Source: QWOP01 sp003669605 (GTDB taxonomy: Bacteria > Planctomycetota > Planctomycetia > Pirellulales > UBA1268). From it: DNA of 17,427 bases. Both the position numbers and the translations under genes were made by a program. Shown here one piece after another: positions 7,179 through 14,953 of the stretch. The notes beneath the pieces were generated by a model. It was given only the letters and a program-made list of their open reading frames with translations, searched no databases and was not told the DNA's origin. The stretch spans positions 1 to 17,427 of the forward strand of contig CANKIK010000100.1 of NCBI GenBank assembly GCA_947481985.1, in the 5' to 3' direction. Each line of letters begins with the position of its first letter. The stretch's first letter is position 1.

Positions 7179-8302
7179 TTCCGGGCCTCCCGCAGCCGCG
7201 GGTCGGTGGCCGCCTGCAGCCCCTCGCCGACGAGGTTGTATGCCAGCACCGTGAGAAAAATAGCCATGCCGGGAAAGACCACCAGCCACCAACTGTGGAG
7301 GTTGCTACGGGCGTCGTTGAGCACCGCACCCCAACTGGCCGACGGCGGGGGGGTGCCGAAGCCGAGGAACGACAGCGAACTCTCCGTGAGGATCGCCGAG
7401 GCGATGCCGAAACTAATCGGCACGAGCACCGGAGCCAGCGCGTTGGGGAGGATGTGGCGGATCATGATCCGCAGCGGACCGGCTCCCGTGGCCCGGGCGG
7501 CGAGGACGAATTCGCTATTCCGGAGACGGAGGAACTCGGCCCTGGTCAGCCGGGCGATGCCGGTCCAGCCGGTGATCCCGAGAATGGCCATCGTCTTCCA
7601 GATCGTCGGCTTCTCTACGATCGCCATCAGCGCCAGGATGAGGACCAGCGTGGGGATGCACATCACCACCTCCGTGACCCGGCTGGCGAGCATGTCGACC
7701 CAACCACCGAAATACCCTCCCAACGCCCCAACGATGATCCCGATCGACCCCGCAATTCCCATCGACACCAGTCCCACCAGCAATGCCGTCGTGGTGCCGT
7801 GGATCATCTTCGCCAGGACATCGACACCGTACTGATCGGTGCCGAAGAGGTTCCAGCGGTTGGGACTCCCCTCGCCGCGGGTGGGATTGGCTGGCTGCCC
7901 CGGCCACTCGTTTTCGCGCACGGCCCGGTAGGGATCCTGGAAGAGCAGCGGCCACACCGCCCAACTGGCGGGATCCTTCTCCTGGAGATTGCGGGGATAG
8001 GCCCCGCGAAAGCGGTCATGGGTGAAAATCGCCGGCTCGAGCCGGCGATCGAAGTACGCCAGACAGGGGGCATAGAGACGCCCCTTGTAACGGCAGACCA
8101 CCGGCTTGGTTCCGGCGATCGCCGGCGCAAACACCGCCACTGCAAACAGGAACGTGACCAGCACCAGGGCGGACATCGCCAGCGGCCGGCAAGAAAAACG
8201 TCTCCAAGCCTCGGCCCAGAATCCCACCGAACGCTGCCGGGCGACGCTTGCCAGGCCAGGGCTTCGTGCCTGCGACGGGGCGTTGGCAGCAGCGGGAGTC
8301 AT
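7175..8302 (-). CDS. oppC: ABC importer permease, OppC/YejE-like, with large outer loop
   Basis: This 375-residue inner-membrane permease has a cytoplasmic N-terminus, a first membrane helix at about 40-60, then about 90 extracytoplasmic residues (65-152) before the conserved NLFGTDQYGVDVLAKM segment. A five-helix core follows. The cytoplasmic EAA loop that docks on the ATPases is at 265-287 (FVLAARATGAGPLRIMIRH). Typical OppC/DppC proteins are near 300 residues. The extra length is this loop, which contains TKPVVCRYKGRLYAPC with Cys70 and Cys80. From memory, YejE-type permeases of the microcin C/peptide importer have a similar loop (KPLL..YDG..YFP). The start is ATG 8302, overlapping the previous stop as ATGA. 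Upstream in-frame codons to 9097 lie inside the other permease gene and are rejected. Confidence 0.92.
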   Translation of the reverse strand: MTPAAANAPSQARSPGLASVARQRSVGFWAEAWRRFSCRPLAMSALVLVTFLFAVAVFAPAIAGTKPVVCRYKGRLYAPCLAYFDRRLEPAIFTHDRFRGAYPRNLQEKDPASWAVWPLLFQDPYRAVRENEWPGQPANPTRGEGSPNRWNLFGTDQYGVDVLAKMIHGTTTALLVGLVSMGIAGSIGIIVGALGGYFGGWVDMLASRVTEVVMCIPTLVLILALMAIVEKPTIWKTMAILGITGWTGIARLTRAEFLRLRNSEFVLAARATGAGPLRIMIRHILPNALAPVLVPISFGIASAILTESSLSFLGFGTPPPSASWGAVLNDARSNLHSWWLVVFPGMAIFLTVLAYNLVGEGLQAATDPRLREARK

Positions 8303-9291
8303 GATTCGACACTCACCCGCGGATCGACCATGCAGTACAGGATATCGGCGAGAAACTGACCAAGGAGCGTCGCCAGGCTGAACGTCAAAGTCAGCCCCAT
8401 GATGGTCGGATAGTCGCGTTCGCGGATGCTCTCGAAGAACAGCCTCCCCATGCCGGGCCAGGAGAACACCTGCTCGATGATCACCGATCCGCCGATCAAT
8501 CCCGGCAGCGACAATCCCAGCAGCGTCACCAGCGGGATGAGCGTGTTGCGGAAGGCATGAAGAACGAGCACCCGCCACGGACCAGCCCCCTTGGCACGCG
8601 CGGTGCGGACATAGTCCTGGCGGATCGCCTCCTCCATGGTGGCCTTGATAAACCGACTGTCGTAGGCCAGTGCGACGTAGGTCTGGCAGACCACCGGAAG
8701 GATGGCGTGCCGGGCGATGTCGAGGACGCGGGAGGCCCATGGGGCATCGGTCGGAAGGTCGGTCATGCCAAACAGTGGCAATTCCCAGGGGGTGCCCTTG
8801 AGCCAGACGGCGAAGGTGATCTGGAGAAAAAGCGCCGCCACGAACGTGGGGAAGGAGTAGAGCACGTAGAGCAAGAGGCTGGTGAGACGCTCGTCGGGGC
8901 TGCCGCTCCGCGCCGCTGCGTAGAGCCCCAGCGGCACCGCCAGGAACCAGACAAGCGTGAATGCCGTCCCGGAGACCAGCAGCGTCGGGCCGATCCGCTC
9001 GCCGATCAGCGTCACCACCGGCTGCTTTCGGGAGATCGATCGCCCCAGATCGCCGCGGATCACATTCCCCAGCCAGAGGCGATAGCCCTCCGGCCATGGC
9101 TTGTCGAGTCCGTAGGCTTTCTTCATCCGCTCCAGATCAGCGGGATTCTGCTTTCGGCTCGGATCGGATTCGCCGAGTTGCGACGTCAACGGCGTCCCCG
9201 GCATGTTGCGGGCCAGCCCATAGACCACGGCGGTGATCACCAGCAGCGTGAGCAGTCCGAACACGGTCCTCTGCACCAAGTAGCCTGCCAT
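8299..9291 (-). CDS. oppB: ABC importer permease, OppB/DppB-like
   Basis: This 330-residue integral membrane protein is of normal family length. The N-terminal helix (VFGLLTLLVITAVVYGLA, about residues 10-27) is followed by the family's extracytoplasmic segment with GLDKPWPEGYRLWLGN and GDLGRSISRKQPV. Five further helices and the EAA loop (DYVRTARAKGAGPWRVLVLH) follow, and it ends DPRV as many OppB proteins do. With OppC it forms the membrane channel. The ATG at 9291 lies 3 bases after the binding-protein stop, and AGGAG (9298-9302) sits 6 bases upstream, so the start is secure. The stop overlaps the OppC start (ATGA). Confidence 0.94.
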   Translation of the reverse strand: MAGYLVQRTVFGLLTLLVITAVVYGLARNMPGTPLTSQLGESDPSRKQNPADLERMKKAYGLDKPWPEGYRLWLGNVIRGDLGRSISRKQPVVTLIGERIGPTLLVSGTAFTLVWFLAVPLGLYAAARSGSPDERLTSLLLYVLYSFPTFVAALFLQITFAVWLKGTPWELPLFGMTDLPTDAPWASRVLDIARHAILPVVCQTYVALAYDSRFIKATMEEAIRQDYVRTARAKGAGPWRVLVLHAFRNTLIPLVTLLGLSLPGLIGGSVIIEQVFSWPGMGRLFFESIRERDYPTIMGLTLTFSLATLLGQFLADILYCMVDPRVSVES

Positions 9292-9294
9292 CGC

Positions 9295-11238
9295 TCACTC
9301 CTGCCGCGGCCGCCACAGGCTGCGGTAACCGGGGGAATAGTGGTAGGGCCCACGGGGACTGAAGACGTAGCCACGCAGTTCCTTGGAGAATCCGTAGAAG
9401 CCATTTCGCCAGTAGAGCCAGGTGTAGGGCTGATCCTCCCAGAGGATCTCCTGGATGCGGCCGTACTTCTCCGCCCGCTTGGCACGGTCGAATTCCCGCC
9501 TCCCCTCCTCGTAGAGCTGATCGACATCAGGATTGGAATAGCCGACGTGGTTCCGCGCTTCGCCACTCTTCCAGATGTTCTCGGTGGAGTCCGGATCGGT
9601 CCCCGTCCCCCAGCCGCCGTGATAAGCCTGGAATTTTCTCTCCTGCGTGCGGTCGAGGAGCACGGTCGTCTCCAGCGGCTGGACATTCATCCGGACACCA
9701 ATCTGTTCGAGGTTCTCCCGGAGGAGGTTGCAGGTGGCCACGCGGATCGACTGCTGAGCAACGAGCATCGTGAACTCCAGCGGCACCAGCCTGCCGTCGA
9801 TCTCCCGGTCGCGGATGCCGTCGTTATCGGTATCGATCCACCCCGCCTCGTCGAGGAGTTGCTCCGCCTTGTCGAGATCCTGCTTGGAGGGAGCCACCTT
9901 CTTCTTGCTCGCCATCCAGGCCGCCTCGTGGAACTGACCGGTCGATGGCTGGTAGAGCCCGTGGCAGAGGTCCTTGAGCATCCGTTCGTGGTCGAAGGCG
10001 TAGGTCATCGCCCGGCGCACACGGCGATCGGCAAAGAACGGCGTCTCGACGTTCCAGGCAAAGAAGAAATTCACCCATTCCGGAGCCGTGGCCTTTGTGG
10101 AACGCTCGTAAAATTCGTCGCCTGTGCCCTGCCACTGCTCGGGGGTGAGGATCAACTCGTCGATGTCGCCGGCCTGAAGGGCCAAGAAGGCGGTGTTGGT
10201 GTCCTCGATGATCCGGAACCGCACCTCGCGGAAAAAGGGCTGCTCGCGAACCTGTTTCCCGTCCACAGTCGACCACGAATCGCGGCGCCGCAGCACGATC
10301 TGCTCCCCGCGCTTCCGCTGGGCGATCTCATACGGGCCTCCAACCACCGGATGCTCCTCGAGCGCCACATGAGCATCGCTGTCTTTGAGGGTCGGATCGG
10401 CCTCCCAGGTCGATTCGTAGACATGCCGGGGGAGAACGGGAAAGTTGATGTTCCAGACGTTGGTGGCCAGCGATTCCTTATGAAAGAAAACGAGCGTCTG
10501 GTCGTCGTAGGCGTGGACCCCCCGCAACTGGTCGGTGCCGCTGCGGACCGCCGGCACCGGCACGCGGTTGTCCATGATCACGGTATAGGTGAAGACCACA
10601 TCATGCGCGGTGATCGGCCGACCATCGCTCCACAGCAGATCGTCGCGGAGGACCACCTTGTCGAGGAGGCCATCGCTGCTGGACTGCCAACTGGCAACGG
10701 TCTCCGCCGTGGCGAAGGGCTCCATCCTCCGGTCGAACGAGAACAGTTCGAAACCGGTCAGGCCAAGGACGTCGAATTCGTTGGTGGAATTGATCATGAT
10801 CGGGTTGGTGCTGTTGACGTCGCCACGGAGGTGGCGTTCGAGGCGGGCGCCGGGGTCGGCCTCGCCTGCGGCAGGCAGCCTGCCGAGCGTCGCCAGGATC
10901 GAGGCGTTGGCGTCGGCAGAGTTGTTCCGCAAGGCCAAGGCCTCGGCAACGGTCACCGGGGGCGTCTCGCCGGCCTGCTCCGCACGGAGCATGACCAAGC
11001 CATCCTTTACCGGGCGGTCGACCCACTTGGCATCCCGCTCCAGAGCGTCAAACGTCGGGGGCACGAAGGAGACGTCGGGGCCCTTGGGGACGGGCTTTGC
11101 CGGCTTGGCGTCGAGTGATTCGAGGGTCACACCGGCAGGCAGGCCCTCGGGCCGGCGACTGCACCCGCCCGGCAGCACCGCTGCCAGACAGGCCGACACC
11201 ACAAGAAACACCATCCTCTGACGGGTCTGGGATTCCAT
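9295..11238 (-). CDS. oppA: peptide-type substrate-binding lipoprotein (SBP_bac_5), OppA-like
   Basis: This 647-residue extracytoplasmic receptor feeds the importer encoded directly downstream. A lipoprotein signal peptide ends in the lipobox LPGGC, with Cys26 the expected lipidated residue, so it is membrane-anchored. The family-5 binding fold starts near residue 135. It shows STNPIMINSTNEFDVLGL, LRDDLLWSDGRPITAHDVVF (199-218), VGGPYEIAQ, RRVRRAMTYAFDHERMLKDL and GWIDTDNDGIRD. Residues 27-134 are an extra N-terminal segment (including PTFDALERDAKWVDRPVKDG) absent from the usual fold. The ATG at 11238 is chosen because it starts the signal peptide; an in-frame codon at 11322 would add 28 non-signal residues. 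A promoter-like pair lies at 11289-11318. Ligand is unknown: peptides are most common, but nickel, sugars and siderophores are also carried by this family. Confidence 0.92.
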   Translation of the reverse strand: MESQTRQRMVFLVVSACLAAVLPGGCSRRPEGLPAGVTLESLDAKPAKPVPKGPDVSFVPPTFDALERDAKWVDRPVKDGLVMLRAEQAGETPPVTVAEALALRNNSADANASILATLGRLPAAGEADPGARLERHLRGDVNSTNPIMINSTNEFDVLGLTGFELFSFDRRMEPFATAETVASWQSSSDGLLDKVVLRDDLLWSDGRPITAHDVVFTYTVIMDNRVPVPAVRSGTDQLRGVHAYDDQTLVFFHKESLATNVWNINFPVLPRHVYESTWEADPTLKDSDAHVALEEHPVVGGPYEIAQRKRGEQIVLRRRDSWSTVDGKQVREQPFFREVRFRIIEDTNTAFLALQAGDIDELILTPEQWQGTGDEFYERSTKATAPEWVNFFFAWNVETPFFADRRVRRAMTYAFDHERMLKDLCHGLYQPSTGQFHEAAWMASKKKVAPSKQDLDKAEQLLDEAGWIDTDNDGIRDREIDGRLVPLEFTMLVAQQSIRVATCNLLRENLEQIGVRMNVQPLETTVLLDRTQERKFQAYHGGWGTGTDPDSTENIWKSGEARNHVGYSNPDVDQLYEEGRREFDRAKRAEKYGRIQEILWEDQPYTWLYWRNGFYGFSKELRGYVFSPRGPYHYSPGYRSLWRPRQE

Positions 11239-11288
11239 GGGGCTTTCCGGCTGGGGAGCGAGGCGTCTGTTCCGACCCGGAACCGACG

Positions 11289-11318
11289 ATGCTACGGGCC
11301 ACGGCGCGGCGCGGTCAA
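11289..11318 (-). promoter_or_regulatory. candidate sigma-70 promoter of the importer operon
   Basis: On the minus strand TTGACC (11313-11318, 5 of 6 to the -35 consensus) is followed after 18 bases by TAGCAT (11289-11294, 4 of 6 to the -10 consensus). Transcription would start near 11282, about 44 bases before the ATG at 11238. This lets the importer be transcribed separately from ribBA, whose stop lies 128 bases upstream of that ATG. Confidence 0.45.
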
Positions 11319-11366
11319 CCAATGCCTGGCGAGCGAGCTCCCCGTACAGGCACCACCACCGCAGGT

Positions 11367-12575
11367 TTACTCCGGGAACTGGTGCCCCATCTTCTCCCGC
11401 TTCGTTGCCAAGTAGCGCTGATTGAATTCGTGGACCGGCGGGAGGATCGGCACCTGATCGACCACCTCCAGATCAAAGCCGCCGTAGATGAAGGCGTCGG
11501 TCTTCTTCGGATTGTTGGTGAGCAGGCGGACCCGCCGCAGGCCAAGGTCCTTGAGGATCTGGATACCAACTCCGTAATCGCGGGCATCGGCCTTGTAGCC
11601 GAGGGCGAGGTTGGCCTCGACGGTGTCGAGCCCCTTGTCTTGCAGCGCGTAGGCGCGGATCTTCTCCACCAATCCGATCCCCCGCCCCTCCTGCGGCAGG
11701 TAGACGACCACCCCCACTCCCTCGCGGCCAATTGTCTCGAGCGCCATGTGCAACTGGTCGCCGCAGTCACACCGCAGGCTGTCGAGCAAATCACCGGTGA
11801 AGCAGGAAGAGTGGAGCCTGACGAGCGGATCGGTGGCAGTGGCAGGGTCGCCCAACACCAGCACGATCGGCTGCTGGGCCTCGAATTTCACCCCATAGGC
11901 AATGACCCGAAATCGTCCCCACTTCGTGGGCAAGTCGGCCTCGGCGATCCGTTCCACGAGTTTCTCGCGGGTCCGGCGGTGGCGGATCAACTGCTCGATG
12001 GAGATGATCTCCAGGCCGTGCTCGCGGGCCATGCCATGGAGCCGGGCCCGGTCGGCCCGATTGCCCTCGTCGTCGAGGACCTCGCAGAGCACGCCGGCGG
12101 GGACCATTCCCGCCATCCTCGCCAGATCGATCGCCGCCTCGGTGTGGCCAGCGCGGCGGAGCACGCCCCCCTCCTTGGCGACCAGCGGGAAGAGATGACC
12201 GGGACGGACAAAATCGGTCGGCCGGGCGGCGGGATCGAGGATCGCTTTGATGGTCGTCGCCCGCTCCCCCGCCGTGATCCCGGTCCGGGCACTGACGTGG
12301 TCCACCGGCACGGTATAGGCAGTTCCCAGCGGGGTGGAGTTGGTTTCCACCATCATTGGGAGTTCGAGTCGAGAGGCCATCTCCGGCAGAATCGGCATGC
12401 ACACCTGCCCGCGGCCGTGACGGATCATGAAATTCACCACCTCGGTCGTCGCCGCCTCGGCAGCACAGACGAAGTCCCCTTCGTTCTCCCGATCCTCGGC
12501 GTCGACGACAACGATCACCGCCCCGCGGCGAAAGGCGGCAACGGCGGCTTCAATCGTGGAAAATCCTTCCGGCAT
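11367..12575 (-). CDS. ribBA: bifunctional 3,4-dihydroxy-2-butanone-4-phosphate synthase / GTP cyclohydrolase II
   Basis: This 402-residue cytoplasmic enzyme makes both starting blocks of riboflavin: dihydroxybutanone phosphate from ribulose 5-phosphate, and the pyrimidine precursor from GTP. The N-terminal RibB half (about 1-205) has the acidic loop EDRENEGDF (27-35), the TAYTVPVDH segment and RAGHTEAAIDL (141-151). The C-terminal RibA half has the zinc cysteines 258, 269 and 271 in CFTGDLLDSLRCDCGDQL, the PQEGRGIGLVEKIRAYALQ active-site segment (295-313), LTNNPKK (352-358) and the typical KREKMGH end. Length is normal and both halves look active. The ATG at 12575 has TAGGA upstream (AGGA at 12583-12586). 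A -10 box is at 12630-12635. No other rib gene is visible, so this copy is not part of a local riboflavin operon. Confidence 0.97.
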   Translation of the reverse strand: MPEGFSTIEAAVAAFRRGAVIVVVDAEDRENEGDFVCAAEAATTEVVNFMIRHGRGQVCMPILPEMASRLELPMMVETNSTPLGTAYTVPVDHVSARTGITAGERATTIKAILDPAARPTDFVRPGHLFPLVAKEGGVLRRAGHTEAAIDLARMAGMVPAGVLCEVLDDEGNRADRARLHGMAREHGLEIISIEQLIRHRRTREKLVERIAEADLPTKWGRFRVIAYGVKFEAQQPIVLVLGDPATATDPLVRLHSSCFTGDLLDSLRCDCGDQLHMALETIGREGVGVVVYLPQEGRGIGLVEKIRAYALQDKGLDTVEANLALGYKADARDYGVGIQILKDLGLRRVRLLTNNPKKTDAFIYGGFDLEVVDQVPILPPVHEFNQRYLATKREKMGHQFPE

Positions 12576-12629
12576 GGCAGGGTCCTAGGGGGATCCACTC
12601 AAGGCAACGGCAGCGGGAACGCCACCTTG

Positions 12630-12657
12630 ATTATAGGATGGACCGTGAGGGAGTCTG
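12630..12657 (-). promoter_or_regulatory. candidate ribBA promoter
   Basis: A perfect TATAAT lies on the minus strand at 12630-12635, with CAGACT (12652-12657, 3 of 6 to the -35 consensus) 16 bases upstream. Predicted transcription begins near 12623, giving a leader of about 48 bases, too short for an FMN riboswitch. Confidence 0.5.
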
Positions 12658-12671
12658 GACCCTCCCCCGCC

Positions 12672-12704
12672 CACGGCCGTGAGCGGCCGCATTTCCCCTG
12701 GGGG
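12672..12704. repeat. cluster of short palindromes before the plus-strand pair
   Basis: CACGGCCGTG (12672-12681) and GCGGCCGC (12683-12690) are perfect palindromes one base apart, and a CCCC-TG-GGGG dyad follows (12695-12704). The cluster ends 9 bases before the GTG start at 12714, overlapping where its leader and ribosome site should be. It is possibly regulatory, but short GC palindromes also arise by chance in DNA this rich. Confidence 0.35.
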
Positions 12705-12713
12705 TAGACCGGC

Positions 12714-13568
12714 GTGCTCGACCGCGAAGAACATATCGAACAGGCGCACCTGTTCCGCGTCTTCGGAGAGCGGATGGAGGCCGGGATCGCCTCCCAGGAA
12801 GCTCTGGTGTCGATCGGCCAGGAGGTGCTGGCAACCACCAAACTGCCGATGGCGATCGACTACTTGGTGGCCGAACTGAAGCTCTTCGGCACCATCTCCA
12901 CCGCCATGTCGCGGCTGCCGCACTACTTCACCCCCTTCCAAACCTTCGTCATCGACCGCGCCGAACAGGAGGGGGGCCGGTTTGACATGCGCACGGCGCT
13001 TGCGATCCTGGAGCGGGAGGCGACCTACCGTGCCGCGGGGGCCACGCCGCAGGGGCTCTTCTTCTACCGCTTCGAATGCCTGTCGCGGAACCGGCTCGAC
13101 TACGGCCAGGGGCTCGATGCCGTGGCCATCGACGACATCTTCGATGACGAATGGAAGTCGTGGATCCGCACCGTGGGCCGGCAGGTCGGGCTCATCGATC
13201 TTGGCGACTTGGTCTGCGTCCGCAGCCCGGAGTACTGGAGGCTGGAAAAACGGGGGGCGCTTCTGGCCGGCCGCGAGGCCACCGGCCCCGACCGGGTGAT
13301 CCTCTTCGGCGAGAAAGAGGGGCGGATCGCACGGGCCAACCGGGGCAAAGACCCGCTGTTTCTTTTTTCAGCCCTCCAGCGGCAACTCGGCTACCCCGCC
13401 GTGCCCAGACCCACACCCGCCACATCCCCCACAGAATCGCCGGCGCTGCTGGCCCGCCGTCTGCAACGGCTGGAGCTGCGCGTCAAGTTGCTCGAGGAGG
13501 AGGCCCGGGGGGGCATCGACCTCTCCAAATTTGATCCGAAGAATTTCCAGTCACCGCCGGGTGAATAA
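12714..13568 (+). CDS. hypothetical protein, 284 aa, with C-terminal coiled coil
   Basis: I do not recognise the family. The start is GTG at 12714, since no ATG gives a longer frame; the ribosome site is poor (GGGGGTAG). Residues 1-180 are mixed helical and well structured (REEHIEQAHLFRVFGERMEA, MAIDYLVAELKLFG, DEWKSWIRTVGRQVGLIDLGDLV), without membrane helices, signal peptide or a known catalytic motif. After a Pro/Thr-rich linker (PRPTPATSPTESPA), residues about 243-262 form a coiled coil (LARRLQRLELRVKLLEEEA). The chain ends with the short tail DLSKFDPKNFQSPPGE, which could be a docking peptide. The stop overlaps the glycerate kinase start (TAATG), so the two are likely co-translated. A structural or regulatory role is possible but unsupported. 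Confidence 0.8.
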   Translation: MLDREEHIEQAHLFRVFGERMEAGIASQEALVSIGQEVLATTKLPMAIDYLVAELKLFGTISTAMSRLPHYFTPFQTFVIDRAEQEGGRFDMRTALAILEREATYRAAGATPQGLFFYRFECLSRNRLDYGQGLDAVAIDDIFDDEWKSWIRTVGRQVGLIDLGDLVCVRSPEYWRLEKRGALLAGREATGPDRVILFGEKEGRIARANRGKDPLFLFSALQRQLGYPAVPRPTPATSPTESPALLARRLQRLELRVKLLEEEARGGIDLSKFDPKNFQSPPGE

Positions 13569-14941
13569 TGGCCACTCAGACCGTCGCCCGCGCCGACGCG
13601 GAGCAGATCTGGCAGGCGGCGATCAACGCAGTCGATCCGCAACGACTGCTCGCCGCGGCCCCCGCCGATCTCCTCGGGCCGTTGCCGGCGGGCAGGGTGG
13701 TCGTCGTCGGTGCCGGCAAGGCGGCCGCGGGGATGGCCGCGGGGATCGCAGCGAACCTCCGGCAGCGTGGGTTGCCGCCGGAACGGCTGGCGGGGCTTGT
13801 AAGCGTGCCGGCGGGTTGCGGAAGGCGGATCGAGAGGATTGAAGTCCGCCAGACAAGACCAGCCGGCGCCAACCTGCCGACACCGCAGGTGGTGACGACG
13901 ACGGCGGAGATGCTTGTCCAACTCGGCAGCCTCGGCCCCGACGACTTGGCCGTTGCCCTGATCACCGGCGGCGGGTCGGCGCTGCTGGCGGCGCCACGCG
14001 TCGGCGTCACCCTCGAGGACAAAATCGCGGTGGCTCGGTTTCTCTCCGCACGTGGCGCCGGGATTGTCGAATTAAACACCGTCCGCCGGGCAGCGAGCGC
14101 CGTGAAGGCCGGTGGCCTGGCACGCGCTAGCACCGCCGGCAGGCTCGTGGTGCTTGTCCTCTCTGACGTCATCGGCGATCCGCTCGATCTCATTGCCTCG
14201 GGGCCCTGCATGCCGACCCCTGCCAATCCACAGGCGGCCCTCGACGTGCTCCAGCGTTTCGGTGCCATCGCGGCCGGGATCGCGCCGCGGCTGGTCGATC
14301 TCCTCAACGAAGACATCGCCTCCGGATGCTGCCTGCCCAGCGGCGCCGGCAGCGGCCCAGATTGGACGACGCCTTTCGGTTGCCATGTCGAGCACCGGAT
14401 CGTGGGGAACAACGACACCGCTGTCGATGCGGCCGTCGCCAAGGCCCAGCGCCTCGGCTACGAAGTCAGCGTGCAACACGCTCTGGCCGGCGGCGGCCCG
14501 GAGACGCACGGGGCGCGAGTCGTGGGGATCCGCCTCGCGGCACAGGCCCGCGCGCTAGCCCGCGCCACGCAGGCCGATCGACGTCTGCGGGCGGGCATCG
14601 AAGGCGGCGAGGCGACTGTCGCCCTCCCGCCAGACCATGGACTCGGGGGCCGCAACCAGCAGACCGTGCTCGAAACCGTGGTGGCCCTCGAGGGCGACTG
14701 GCCCGCGGGCCTCGTTGTGGCAAGCGTCGGCACCGATGGTGAGGACGGCCCCACCGACGCTGCCGGCGGGGTCATTGACGCGGCCGTGGCGGCCCACCTC
14801 GGCGCCGAGCCACAGGCCGCCAGCCAGGCCATCAGTCGCTGTGATTCGCTTCCGCTCCTCGAGCGTGCCGGTGGCCTCATACGAACCGGCCCCACCGGCA
14901 CGAATGTCGCCGACGTGCGGATCGTGCTGGTCCGGCCATGA
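13568..14941 (+). CDS. glycerate kinase, MOFRL/DUF4147 family
   Basis: This 457-residue enzyme of the GckA/TtuD class phosphorylates D-glycerate, usually giving 2-phosphoglycerate. The N-terminal domain has VVVVGAGKAAAGMA (44-57, with the family lysine at 51), LITGGGSALL (131-140), ELNTVRRA (168-175) and LSDVIGDPLDLIASGP (198-213). The MOFRL domain follows with GGRNQQ (360-365), SVGTDGEDGPTDAAGG (386-401) and the ending GPTGTNVADVRIVLV. Length and motifs are complete. Its ATG overlaps the preceding stop (TAATG), indicating translational coupling to the 284-residue protein. The next gene, convergent and 12 bases away, is a hydroxypyruvate-isomerase-like protein, which suits a glycerate-forming route. 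The exact phosphate position (2- or 3-) cannot be read from sequence here. Confidence 0.94.
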   Translation: MATQTVARADAEQIWQAAINAVDPQRLLAAAPADLLGPLPAGRVVVVGAGKAAAGMAAGIAANLRQRGLPPERLAGLVSVPAGCGRRIERIEVRQTRPAGANLPTPQVVTTTAEMLVQLGSLGPDDLAVALITGGGSALLAAPRVGVTLEDKIAVARFLSARGAGIVELNTVRRAASAVKAGGLARASTAGRLVVLVLSDVIGDPLDLIASGPCMPTPANPQAALDVLQRFGAIAAGIAPRLVDLLNEDIASGCCLPSGAGSGPDWTTPFGCHVEHRIVGNNDTAVDAAVAKAQRLGYEVSVQHALAGGGPETHGARVVGIRLAAQARALARATQADRRLRAGIEGGEATVALPPDHGLGGRNQQTVLETVVALEGDWPAGLVVASVGTDGEDGPTDAAGGVIDAAVAAHLGAEPQAASQAISRCDSLPLLERAGGLIRTGPTGTNVADVRIVLVRP

Positions 14942-14952
14942 GGCGATGCCTC
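14940..14952. terminator. small hairpin between convergent genes
   Basis: GAGGC-GAT-GCCTC is a 5-bp stem lying across the end of the glycerate kinase stop codon and the 12-base gap before the isomerase stop. It could serve both strands, but it is short and has no T-tract, so the call is weak. Confidence 0.25.
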
Positions 14953-14953
14953 C

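Noticed and set aside
6162..7835. A 557-codon plus-strand open frame, and similar long ones at 1521-2600, 4179-5258 and 11097-12707
   Set aside because: Apart from 4179-5258, which runs opposite the EF-hand gene and across the repeat region, each lies opposite a well-supported minus-strand gene. All give low-complexity translations with no ribosome site or motif.
8303..9097. 265-codon N-terminal extension of the OppC-like permease
   Set aside because: It lies inside oppB in another frame and does not resemble a membrane protein. The ATGA junction at 8299-8302 gives the start.
8557..11118. An 853-codon open frame on the plus strand opposite the importer genes
   Set aside because: It is antisense to oppA and oppB, which have clear family motifs. 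Its translation is His/Arg/Gly-rich without domains. Long antisense frames are expected in GC-rich DNA with strong third-position bias.
11367..12575. Ser in place of the Glu before the first zinc Cys of the RibA half (HSSC rather than HSEC) as a sign of inactivity
   Set aside because: All three zinc cysteines and the catalytic segment are present, and I recall HSSC variants in other bacterial RibA/RibBA proteins.
12576..12713. FMN riboswitch upstream of ribBA
   Set aside because: The predicted leader is only about 48 bases and none of the conserved RFN-element segments is present.
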